Position numbers and translations under genes: made by a program
Notes under the pieces: generated by a model
Seen by the model: the letters and a program-made list of their open reading frames with translations, nothing else
What the model was told of the DNA's origin: nothing
Databases searched by the model: none
Assembly: GCA_002077065.1 (NCBI GenBank)
Contig: NAJO01000003.1
Coordinates: 868,001-932,000 of the forward strand
Direction: 5' to 3'
From: Cryoendolithus antarcticus
Taxonomy: Eukaryota > Ascomycota > Dothideomycetes > Cladosporiales > Cladosporiaceae
DNA length: 64,000 nt
Shown here: one piece after another, positions 54,299 to 64,000 of the stretch
Layout: every line of letters starts with the position of its first letter
Position numbering within the stretch: the first letter of the stretch is position 1

Positions 54299-57200
54299 CT
54301 ACTTCTTCTTCGCAGCCCCGATATGCGTCCCATGCACCTTACTTCCAAATAGCAGACTCCCTCTGCTCTCCTGCCAGTGCTCCTTCAACGGACTCAAATG
54401 CAACAGCATCAGCGTTCTCGAGCTCTTGCCGTTGGGCGCCGTGCCTCCGAGGGATGATTGTAGGAGGTAAGTAAGCTAGATCGCGAAAGTCAGTAAACGC
54501 AAGCGCCGCAAGGACAGGGAGTGAGCAGACTGACCTTCGAATTCCGATACGGCACATGACTCTCTCCTCCCAGGCCCTTCCCAGCAAGCGCAGCGATCAC
54601 ATCGCCTAGACTGCTCAACGACTTGTTGATTGCTTGTGTCTCCTTCATTCGTCCGCCTTCAGCTCCACTGGTCTTGAGTCGCTCGCTACCAGCTAGATCG
54701 ACGAGGTTCAGCACGCCCTCGGAGACCTCGCCCGTGGCCGCGCAAGAACCCTTGAGCGTGAGCATGAAAGCACTGTGGCTTCGTGAGGACCGGGCATTGG
54801 AGTTTGTCGCTGCCACGCGCCGATTCTTGGCAGCAGTCGCGAGGAGTCGGGCGACTGCTGACTCGGTGTAGGACGCGGCTGAGACTACCTCCGTCGCCGT
54901 GGCCAAGTCAGATGCGAGGGGTGCGACAGGTGGCCATGAAGCATCATCACTGGGCGGCGGCCAGAGCGTGACAGCAGTCAGGTTCGTCACCGTCGTTTTA
55001 CCCGTCAAGGCATCGTGATGAATCTCGTGCCTCTCTTTCTTCTTTGACCTCACACTGCCATTCAACTCCTCTTCCTGGTCCCAGGTCTTTGCGTCGCCGA
55101 GGAGATCGTTGAGCATCTCGTTGTATACCTCGACAAAGCTAGCTTCAACAACGTACTCCCAGCCTTTCTCTCGCAGACGCTGTATCTCAGACAGCAGCAG
55201 GGCGATGGAGCTAGGGATGATGCCATTGTCGCCTGACATGCCGAATGTCTTACCTGAGCCAGTCTGACCGTACGACAGGATGGAGACATTGTAGCCGTCT
55301 ACCACACTTTGTACGAGCTCGCGGCAGTCCTCGAACACCGTTGTATTCGCTGTGTCTGGACCGAAGACACGATCGAAGCCGTAGGTGTGCTTCTCGTTTC
55401 GCTCTTTGCCTGTAGCTGAGAGTGTCGTGGGTGCGTGCACGACTAGCTCCTTGTTGCCGTCCAGTGAATCGGCATCCGGGTACTCGACTTTGGCTGGCTC
55501 TTCCTCGCCTGCAAGAAGTGGACGCGTCCGAGCGAACACACGGATATTGCCTCGCAGCTCTAGAATCTGGGCATTGAGCTTTCGTCTGACAGTCTCTTCT
55601 CTTCGCAGCTCTACGATCGTTGCTTCGCGCGCAGCAACCGCTGCTGCGAGTTGCTCGCTCATTGTTGTAAATTCATGGCTTTGGGCTTCTTGATTGCCCT
55701 CTAAAAAGTGCGTCTTCGAGACCAGAGCTGCCTTCTCGGCCTCGAGTGCTGCAGCTCGACTGGCTGTTTTGCTGATCTGTGTGCGCAGACCGGTCATCGT
55801 AGCCTTGCCAGCTTCTAGCTCATGCTCTAGTGCAGTAATGCCATCTCGTAGTGCCTGCACTTGGCTAGCAGACTGCGCTGCTCTACCCTCGTCTGACTTC
55901 CGCAGGCTATCAATCTCTGCCTGCAGTTTCGCCACTTCGGCATCATGCTTCAGCTTCATCTCGTCCATCTCCTCCCAGTGCTGCGAAGTTAAGTCTGCAA
56001 TCTCATCGCGCTTCTGTCGTTCGACGGTCTCCTTCGCTTCTTTGATCTCCCTCCCCAGGCCATCGACTGCTCGCTGGCCGTCTCGTTCGAGATCTTGCAG
56101 TGCTCTCACATGCTTGCTGTTGATCTCCGCGAGGTCTTTCTCGTGCCGTCGCTCGAGGTCTTGGATTTCTCGTTCGTGATCTCGCCCCGCTTGTCGTAGA
56201 TCCGATGTTGTCGTGTGAAGGTCACTTCGTGCTCGCTCGAGATCTGCTGTGAAGGCTCGGTTCGATGCACTAAGTTCAGAGTTGCGTTCCCGTATTTCTT
56301 GCACTGAGCAACATGTCAGCAATCTAATATATCTTGCTCAGAACGCTGGTCAAACCTTGGACTTTGTATGCTGCTACAGCCTCCTCAAGTGCCGTCGCCG
56401 AGTTATTTGCATTCACAAAGTCGCGGCTGAGATTGTGGTACATTTGCTCCTGCGCAACGTTAGCCTCTTGTACCTCATGGCGTGTTCAGCGGTAAGACTA
56501 ACCACACTGTCCAGTCGATCCGCGGTGTTCCATGCTGCGACAGGGGTAAGCTTCTCTTTCGTCAAGAATACGGGCAACTGATGCTTATTGCGGCTGACAC
56601 TGGCTGCCGGTGTGCGCAGACCATTGACCGAACCCTTATGCTTGAGCGGAGAAGGAGTGCTCAGCGTTTGCATAGTCTGTGTGTGATGAAGGAGAGGGGT
56701 ACAAGAGAACTTTGGGATCTTTGAGGGAGAGATCTCTTCTTTAATTCGCTCGAGCGACGGAGTGTGTCGTATGCCCTTGCCTGAGTGCTTGCGAGGGACC
56801 TGGGGCGTCAGAGAGAGGTCCGCGCAAGCAGCACTTAGGGAGGCTTGGCGTGAGTTGGGCTGCGTGTGCTGTTGCGCGTGTGATGGTCGGCCGGCGTGAT
56901 CGTCCCTACTTACCACTCGTCCCTCAAGATCTTGATGCCGGTGTTTGAGCCCAGAGTGTTGAACACTGGAGTCGCTGGACTGGCTGTGTTGCCGCAAGTC
57001 GCCGTGAGTGCGGACCTTGCGCAGCGTGATCTTCTCGATGCTTTTCGGGTTGAGAGAAATGACTGGTGTACCTTTGCGTCTGCTCAACATGCCGTCGTCC
57101 ACCTCCTCCTCTTCCTGGACTGACTCGGCAGCGCTAGGCTGTCGTAGACTTCGAAATCCAATTTGCCGACTGCCATTGCGCGTGCTGCTGACGGAGCTCA

Positions 57201-57645
57201 CTGTAGATGCGTTCGACGTGTTGCGGTAGCCATTGAAGGATGCTGACTTCATTCCCGAGCCCACTTGAGCGGTGTTGCTCTCGGAGCGCGTAAAGCCGGG
57301 CTTCGAGACTGCGGGAAGATGCGATCGCAGCGATCCGGTCGTCTCCCCAGCGCGTTCGATCAGTGTCTTGCGCTGCTTCGTGGGTGGTTCGGGCACTGAA
57401 TCATGCGTTAGTCCATGTCTCACAATTTCTACGAATTGTCGCGATTTCGTACATCCAGGCACCTTATGCTTCTGTGGAACCAAGGGTGGCCCCATCATTC
57501 CAGCACTTCTTGCATTCATCTCGCTCTGGCTTGCCTCGCCCAATGTCCGACTCGAGCCCATCATAGCCGGTAGCCTCGATGGCTGCTTTAACCCAGAGGG
57601 ACGCATATTCTCCAGCTGCGACGGCGGTCGCTCCATTGTGAACAT
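54299..57645 (-). CDS. KAR3: Kinesin-14 (C-terminal motor, Kar3/KlpA type)
   Basis: Exons 56503-57645, 56356-56449, 54535-56303 and 54299-54475 give 1060 aa. Introns: 56450-56502 (GTTAGT, branch GCTAAC), 56304-56355 and 54476-54534. A basic disordered tail of about 380 residues and a coiled coil (about 385-650) precede the kinesin-14 neck ILELRGNIRVFARTRP. Motor motifs: GQTGSGKTFGM near 756, SSRSHSAF, LVDLAGSERL, and RNSK|LTYLLQ across the last intron. The motor-at-C-terminus layout defines minus-end-directed kinesin-14, acting in spindle and karyogamy. The start may be Met1 or Met4. Confidence 0.9.
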
Positions 57646-57983
57646 TGAGTGTATTCAGAGACCATTCAGACAGACCAATAATTGGTTTCTCCACGATAGA
57701 TTATGCCTTCGAAGTGGTTGTCAAGTGCATCGAATCGCGTCAACATCAAAACACTGGCGCGCGGAGATACGTAACCCCGGACTCCACGATATGGCTTCAC
57801 TTCCACATCAAGACCGAGGGACGTTGACCTGTGTCGCTCGGAACATCATTCGTAAATCGTCAATGCTTCAAGCAAGTTGCTCGATGCTGATCAAAAGGAT
57901 TTATACCCACACTATGCACGAAAGATGAATCCGAGTGCCGTGCGGACAACGTCTGCTCTCTTGGGTTGGTCCGGCAAGCCCCA
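57646..57983. other. Divergent promoter and unresolved first MED22 exon, 338 bp
   Basis: Separates the divergent kinesin and MED22 genes. The first coding exon of MED22 should be here, but no single ATG gives a convincing join to the acceptor near 57984. Confidence 0.45.
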
Positions 57984-58422
57984 GTAGAATCGATCATCAC
58001 TGACCACCTCCTAGACGAGATTCACAATCGCCGAGATGACTTGATCAAGCACTTCAGCACGATCATTCAGCTTGCATCGGTTCGTTTTGTACCCTCAATC
58101 ATTGACCTGATGTGATGGCTGACAAGACTGTAGCAAAATAAGCCCGATCGCATTGCAGCAGTCAATCTGCAGCTACAGATGCAAGTCGAGACGTCGTTAT
58201 TGGTCCGCGTCTCTCTGACATTCGATGCCATATGTGCAACACTGACCAGAGCCACAGATCTCAAAGGCGGAGCGCTTGCAAGAGCTCGTCCGCACGATGC
58301 AGGAGTGCTGGCTGTACGGCCCACTCGACACGATGGGCAACAGTGAGATCAAGCAGCAGACCGAAGCAGAGGCGGACAAGGTCCTCAGGCTACTTCAGCA
58401 GCTCTCGGAGAAGCAGCAGTGA
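57984..58422 (+). CDS. MED22: Mediator complex subunit 22 (5' end unresolved)
   Basis: Three exons splice cleanly: 57984-58079, 58134-58208 and 58258-58422 (introns 58080-58133, 54 nt, and 58209-58257, 49 nt), each in phase 0. Product segments: DEIHNRRDDLIKHFSTIIQL, then VNLQLQMQVETSLLVR, then LVRTMQECWLYGPLDTMG, ending LSEKQQ. The 'L-R-E-WL-G-LDT' helix is the Med22/Srb6 hallmark. Med22 is in the Mediator head module, bridging activators and RNA polymerase II. The start codon is not found: the frame upstream of 57984 has no ATG before a stop, so a first exon is missing from this model. Confidence 0.72.
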
Positions 58423-58478
58423 TTTAATGCGACCATAGAGACGTCATCGTCATGATGTATTTGACGGCAGCCTCAAGG

Positions 58479-59748
58479 CTATAGCCTCGCCTGTACCAAT
58501 TTCGGCCCATCAACACTCTCCCCAACCAGCGCAAGCACGTCTCTCGCGCAACCGACAGAATTCTGATAGCCCGATCCCGCATGCCCATAAGCATGCACAA
58601 CTCTCCACGGCCCAACCACCTCCCTCTCCACCCTAGCGTCACCCTCCCTAGCAGGTCTCAGCCCACACTGCACGCTCACAATCTCAAAGCCACTATCAGC
58701 ACCCGTCAGCAACTCCGGGCATGCCCAAGCATTCTGCTTCAAGATCCTCTCTGTTTCCTTAGGATCAGGCGTCTCGTCCCAGACACCAGCCTGCTTCGTG
58801 CCGCCCAAAATGGTCATTCCCGAGCCCGGTCTAGGTATGCTATAGGCGCCGTACTTCTCGCCAGACTTTAGGTCGATACCAACGCGAGTAATCGTCCGAT
58901 GTGCCTCGCCTTTGACGAGCACAGTCTGGCCTCTGATAGGGTACATCTTTTCATCGCCACATAATTGCTTCGCCCCTAGCCCAGTAGCATTGACGAAACA
59001 ATCCACCTTGCCCTTTCCCTCCTTGCCAGCGATTCCCGCAGCAGTCGATAACGCTTTCTCGAACCCTCCCCTCCCATCAAGCTTCACCTTCAACACATTC
59101 ACGCCCAACCCTTCGCCCCTCCTCTGCAGATAGAGCAGATACTTACTCACATTAACACACATTGCCTCGTACTCGCACGCTGCTCCCACCTTGCCCTCGG
59201 CCACCGGCGTTCGTCCGTTGACCTCAGCAGCAAAGCCCTGACTCTCGCTCATCTGCTTGAAGCCTTTGACAACGGACGCCCACCAAAGATCGTCATCCGT
59301 TGGTGCCCGGCCATGGTCCCAGAAATTCATTGCCGGCAGCATCGCGATACCCGAGCGCGGGGCGGATGCTGGGAGAGCGCGTTCGTGCTCGAGGAGCGAG
59401 AGCCAGTGAGCATAGGTCTGGGTATCCCAGGACTGTTCGCGGGGGGTTGAGGGGGTAGAGTGAGGGAGCCAGTGGGCCCCGGCCCTATGTGCTCGTTAGT
59501 AGATAAGCGTAGTCGTAATTTCTGAGATACTATACCATGGTGATGTGTATTCGATGCTCGAGTCGCCGGGTACGTGGGCGCCGAGTACGGTGACATAGTA
59601 GCCAGCTTCGGCGAGGAAGAGCGCTGTGGTTAGGCCTGTGACGCCTGCTCTGTGCTGCTTGTCAGAGTCGACTGATCTGCTATCTAAATGGCGTTGTGAT
59701 GACATACCCAATGACAACGACGTGATGCTTCTCGTGTGGCGAAGCCAT
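58479..59748 (-). CDS. DAO1: D-amino-acid oxidase, peroxisomal
   Basis: Exons 59708-59748, 59536-59649 and 58479-59484 (introns 59650-59707 and 59485-59535) give 386 aa. The FAD fold VVVIG|AGVTGLTTALFLAEAG is split by intron 1. Intron 2 falls in EYTSPW|AGAHWLP, a conserved flavin contact. VNATGLGAK and the C-terminal HAYGHAGSGYQNSVGCA block are typical of the family. The last three residues, ARL, fit a type 1 peroxisomal targeting signal. The enzyme oxidatively deaminates D-amino acids to 2-oxo acids, giving ammonia and hydrogen peroxide. Length matches the family and no lesion is seen. Confidence 0.9.
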
Positions 59749-60576
59749 GATGGTGTACCTTGTTCTCAGAGAGTCTAGAGTTGAGAAGATGCAGAGCAGG
59801 AACGCAAAGGAAATAAGGTAGATACTTTGAACAGTGATTCAGCAGGTCAGCCTAGCTACGTTCCTCTCTTCTACGTAAGTGAGACGCATACTATCAGGGG
59901 TATTCGCCGTCCTCTAGGAAGATAGCTGCAGTAGGGATGACTACATGTGTGCGCTGTTCACTGTACCCCGATCGCGGCGTCGGACAGGAACGGACATAGA
60001 TACAACGGTTTCACAAAGCCTGTTCCGCACAACGAACTACCTCTTTTCGACGTCCAGGGAGCTCTCCAGCTGTTATAAGCAAAGTCAGGGACGCAATGGT
60101 AACATGTCATGCGGGTGAGGGCATAAGATAAGTGTTCGATCGTTCTAGTCGAGTCGAGGCTCCCCCGAGCGTAGTGATGTAAGGCTCTACTGCCACGGCT
60201 GAGACGACAGAAGCATGAGATGACAGAAGCGCAGGCCGAGAGCGCACTCACGTATGCGGAACAGACTTTGTGAAAGCGTTGTAGGGCGGCGAAGATGGTT
60301 GATGATAAACCCATAGCAGCGACCCGATTCGATGGTTGCGCTTTGCGACAGGACATGTACGACTGTGACGGCTTTTGGAGAGTCCAGAATCATGAAGCAT
60401 GAAGACTGATCAATGCTGAGTGTGGAATGGCGATTTGCGAAATTACGGAAAGAGTGTCGTGTTCAATTTAGAGGGCAACTGTCCTGGCCCAGCAGTAAAA
60501 GGCATTCATGGGTATCTACATAGCAATCGCGCCAAGCGTAAATCATCAAAGCCAGGGCTCAGTACCTCATCACTCG
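59749..60576. other. Intergenic, 828 bp
   Basis: Upstream of the D-amino-acid oxidase gene and downstream of the RING-PHD gene. A 132-aa minus frame (59958-60356) has no family features. Nothing recognised. Confidence 0.5.
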
Positions 60577-62656
60577 TCATGCGCTCGCTACTTGTGCTCC
60601 AGTGCTAATCCTCCCAATCGCGCTCCTGACCTCACTCTCCGCGACGTCCTGAAGTCTCTCCCGTTCACTCTGCTCGGACAGCGCCGAAGCATCAGCGACC
60701 AGCTCGTACATCCTCCGCGAGACATCGCGATTGATATCTGTGAATTGATCTTTCGTGATTTCCTTGCTGTCGTATCGGGGTCGCAGAGCTCTTTTTACCA
60801 TGCGTTGTATCTCCTCCTTCGAAGAGTAAGACAGACTCCGAGTCGGTGACGACGCAGGATGGCGCGGTGGACTATGGGAGGTGGTCTGGTCATGAGTAGG
60901 ATCGTGTAAATTGCGCCGGCGACCGCGGTGGTGCAAGCCATTCAGTTGAGGCAATGTGACAGGGGAGCTGAGCGCGGGCGAAAATGGAGAGAATACCGGC
61001 AACGTCGGTGAGTGTCCGGCTTTCGTTGACAATGGTGGCGACAGCATATCTGGCGGTGGCGGAGTCATGGACGACGCGCGAGGTGACTGTGAGGCCGATA
61101 ACATGGGTGACTGTGCGTCGGATACTGCGGGTGACGAATTTGGCGGCGAGTACTGCCCGTTTGCATAGTCGGACGAGGCAGGGGAGCTACCAGAGTCGGG
61201 TCTCGACCCAAGCTCAGTCAGTAGGGATGACAAGAAGTTGGGATCCCCATTCGGTCGTGACGCCGCAGCGTGGGACGACTCGGCCGGCGGAGAAGCAGCA
61301 GAAGGAGGCGGTCGACGTAGCCGAGGTCGTTTCAGTGCTCGTCTCTCGGGTTGCGGCTCTTGCGGCGATGCCGGTGATGCTGTTGACTTTCGCTTCCGTC
61401 GGTGCGCTGAGTCCTGATCATGCAAGTCTCTGGCTTTCTCGAAGGCATTCCATGCACGGAGCTCTTCCTGTGACTCGGGCGCCGGTGCAGAATCAGGCGC
61501 CGGTCCAGGTGCCTGTAGACGCGTCGCAATTCGACGTAATTGACTAGCATCTCCATCGCGATCAGCAGCCTCGAAGCGTCTTTGCCATTGTCGGAACTCT
61601 CGACGCTGTGCTGGCGTCCGAGTGTCTGCAATAGGCTCACCATCGTCAAAGGGGAAGTCCAGGTCCAAGTCGATGCGTTGTGATACTTCTTGCCAGATGC
61701 GATCCCATACCGAGTCAACGCCACGACCGCGTCGTCGTGCAGTGCTAGGCGGCGCCGGTCGTCGCGCCGGTTGTGCGGGCCTTCGCTGAGCGCGTCGCGT
61801 GCCAGTGAGCGCCGCGCCATCGCCAAGAAATGGGATGCAATTCTCGCAGAACCAGGTGTCGGGAACGTCGTCGTAGCCGGCGCAGAATACATGCACGGCT
61901 TTGTCACAGCTATCGCAGTACATCTGAGAGGTGCCCTCGCCGATGTGTCCGCATACCAGACAAGGCTCCCAGGCCTCGACAGCGACAAGCTCATCCTCTA
62001 CTATCATACTTGGGTCAAGCTCGGCTTCTTGGACTTTGTCTTGGACTGCATATGAGTCGATGACCTCGCCGCCTACTGCCACGCTCAGCTCCACCATGTT
62101 GAACTTCGCGCGGCATATAGGGCAGCTATTGGCTCGCTCAACCCATGGCGTGAGGCAGGCATTATGTAAATCATGCTTGCAAGGCAGCAGGTGTGCTATG
62201 ATCTCGTCGTCATCGGTGCTATAGAAACGATATTGTCAGTGGCGTGTTCTCATTGTGCCTCCCCATACCGGAGTGTCCCGACAGCACCCTAGACAGGTAC
62301 TGTACGAGAAGGAGAAACCCTCACCTTCCATGCTTATTCGGCGAATGTCTTCAAGCCGTCCAAGGTAGGAGGTAGTGGTACGTGTGAATACGTATCGGAG
62401 GGGTAGCGTGGGGGGCGAAAGCCTCCGGCATGGGATAGGAGCGCGGCGGATCGGTCGCGAGCGACGTTCTCGTCCGGACTCAAGTCTTAAGGGTATGGCA
62501 TAGGTACCTTTTCGCGCTCAGTCTGGTATGGCGCAGTGAGCTCTTGGCGGTGGTGGGAGCGTCGCCATCGTGGGGCGACTTGGGGGTGTCGAAGGGAGCG
62601 ATGTTGATATTGAGAGATCGCAGATCGCCCAGGCAGACTATGCAGGGGTCTGCCAT
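60577..62656 (-). CDS. RING and PHD finger protein
   Basis: Exons 62508-62656 and 60577-62218 give 596 aa. Exon 1 starts MADPCIVCLGDL and carries the first RING Cys pair. The rest of the RING (LLPCKHDLHNACLTPWVERA, then CPIC) follows the 289-nt intron 62219-62507. A PHD finger comes next: CLVC, CDSC, HVFC, CENC. The C-terminal half is disordered, rich in Ser/Pro, with a final basic/acidic helix. This fits fungal PHRF1-like nuclear proteins: RING for ubiquitin transfer, PHD for histone tails (inference). The long intron might hide a small extra exon, but the two-exon frame is in phase. Confidence 0.78.
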
Positions 62657-63448
62657 GGTATCGGTGGTGTTGCGCGAGCTGGAGGGGGGTAATAGTGAAG
62701 TTGGTTCATGTAGATCATGAGTAGATGTAAGTGGGTTCGGGAAGAGAAGCGGAGTTTAAGTAGTGTGCGCTAGCGCCATATGCATACTTAGCTAAGGCAG
62801 TCACGGGATGTCCATTCCTCTACAACTTGGCATAGCAAGCAACTTGCTCGCACTCGACAAATCTTATCACATTCACGTGGGATCAGGTGAGGTGAAAGGG
62901 TTGCTATCTGCTGCTGTAGCAGCAACAGGTTTGGTGGGATCGAGCGTGACCTGTGTCTCGGCTCAACTTGCTTGTGTCACATTACTTGCCTGGAACGAGC
63001 ATCACGGGGTGTTGGAGTGGCAGCCTACTTAGGGCACCCTCTACTAGTTCACGACCGTTCAATGTCACATTGGAATGGCCAGAGGTGGCACATCGTGGAG
63101 CGTTCGCACCGATTGGGTGGTCATCATCGGACGCTTGATTTGGGCCGTCTTCAGCAACATGGTCCAAGTGCAGCTGCATCGATAGACCATCATAGTCATC
63201 CAATCCAAGGTCCGAGTTATCGAAGTGAAGAATGGCGTCGGAAGATAGCACCAGCACCTGGTTGAAATTGGTGAAGTAGGTCAAATGTGGCCGAATAATG
63301 TCTTCTCAGCTTTACGGTCGCGACAGCCTGTCGGTGTGAATGCTAATCGTCATCTTTCACCACGTCCGACGCTCCATTGCACACAGCCGTACGCGAGTCC
63401 ATCAGCCGCGCGCAGATTTATCAACCCTCCATGCTCTCATGACCCCAT
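62657..63448. other. Intergenic, 792 bp
   Basis: Upstream of the RING-PHD gene and downstream of the eL43 gene. Nothing recognised. Confidence 0.5.
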
Positions 63449-63985
63449 CTACACCTCCGCAATCTCTCGTAGACGCCTGATCGTCGACCGTGTAGCAGCG
63501 GCTGCCGGTGTGCTGAATATAATGTTAGTCTGATATCCTCCCACCGCCCAGATGTATTGACCTCGACGTACGACAGAATGTATGCGCCTCCAGCAACCGT
63601 CTTCTTGCACGACTTGCAGTCCCAGATTCCAACCGAATGACGCTTGACCGTGACCTTTCCGCAGAATGTGCATGTGTAGCGGGCGTGCTGTGAGATTTCG
63701 ATCTTCTTTACTTGCTTGCGGAGGGAGGCACCGTAGCTGAGGGTGAATGTTAGTACATCTCCTTCAACTTGTTTGAGGTCCCGGCGTCGCAATGATCTGG
63801 CGGTTCGAGGGATAGTGTGGGCGTGGCATACCGAGTACCGTATTTACCGGTGATTCCGACCTCTGTTCATGGAGTCAGTATACTGCGTCCAAGTCTTTCC
63901 ATTTTCCTCGGCGCGTCTCTGCATTGCCTTGACAAGGCTCATCTCTCTATCGCTGGGGCAACATACTCTTTGTGCGCTTCGTCAT
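63449..63985 (-). CDS. RPL43: 60S ribosomal protein eL43 (L37Ae)
   Basis: Four exons, 63967-63985, 63832-63862, 63572-63736 and 63449-63512 (introns 63863-63966, 63737-63831, 63513-63571), give 92 aa, the usual eukaryotic length. The protein starts [19 protein letters not shown]. The C4 zinc site is CTFC...CKSC, and the end is [12 protein letters not shown]. An intron just after the first six codons is common for ribosomal protein genes. eL43 binds 25S rRNA in the large subunit. The upstream region is cut by the window end. Confidence 0.94.
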
Positions 63986-64000
63986 TGTGGCGGTAGTGCT

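Noticed and set aside
1..64000. CRISPR arrays, complete transposons, viral insertions
   Set aside because: No regularly spaced repeats, transposase, reverse transcriptase or viral genes were seen.

Overview
The window is nuclear DNA of a filamentous ascomycete (Pezizomycotina). Evidence: introns of about 47-105 nt with GT..AG ends and CTAAC/CTGAC branch-like sites, fungal-only families (Zn2Cys6 regulator, Ayg1-type hydrolase, ENA P-type ATPase, ascomycete laccase with a DSGL tail), and split housekeeping genes on both strands. The Ayg1-like enzyme and laccase suggest a melanised fungus, perhaps a dothideomycete; that class is inference only.

Layout. 1-5.4 kb: 3' end of VPS34, TFIIE-alpha, PUS1. 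5.9-9.5 kb: an ATR1-like MFS transporter and a convergent Zn2Cys6 regulator, both broken. 9.7-12.7 kb: a 27-bp inverted repeat, a type II NADH dehydrogenase and a small membrane protein. 12.9-18.7 kb: four minus-strand genes in an A-B-B'-A' order (DUF7730-like, MYND, MYND, DUF7730-like), with both MYND genes damaged. 18.8-29.4 kb: Nup98-Nup96 (NUP145), Ayg1-like hydrolase, universal stress protein. 29.5-31.5 kb: degenerate SF1 helicase. 32.6-46 kb: CLC transporter, RMD1/RMD8-like DUF155 protein, an ENA-type ATPase with four in-frame stops, PIK1. 46.5-52 kb: RING protein and a broken laccase. 52-54.3 kb: gene-poor. 54.3-64 kb: kinesin-14, MED22, D-amino-acid oxidase, RING-PHD protein, ribosomal protein eL43.

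The strongest pattern is a contrast. Every core gene reads cleanly through all exons (NUP145 2056 aa, PIK1 995 aa, kinesin 1060 aa, CLC 919 aa), while seven accessory genes carry small, recent-looking lesions: a 19-bp duplication, single-base indels, nonsense codons and a lost splice donor. Their reading frames and nearly all splice sites are otherwise preserved. Clean long core genes argue against general sequencing error. Relaxed selection, as in a duplicated or hybrid genome, is one inference that would fit. I saw no convincing tRNA, CRISPR array or complete transposon.
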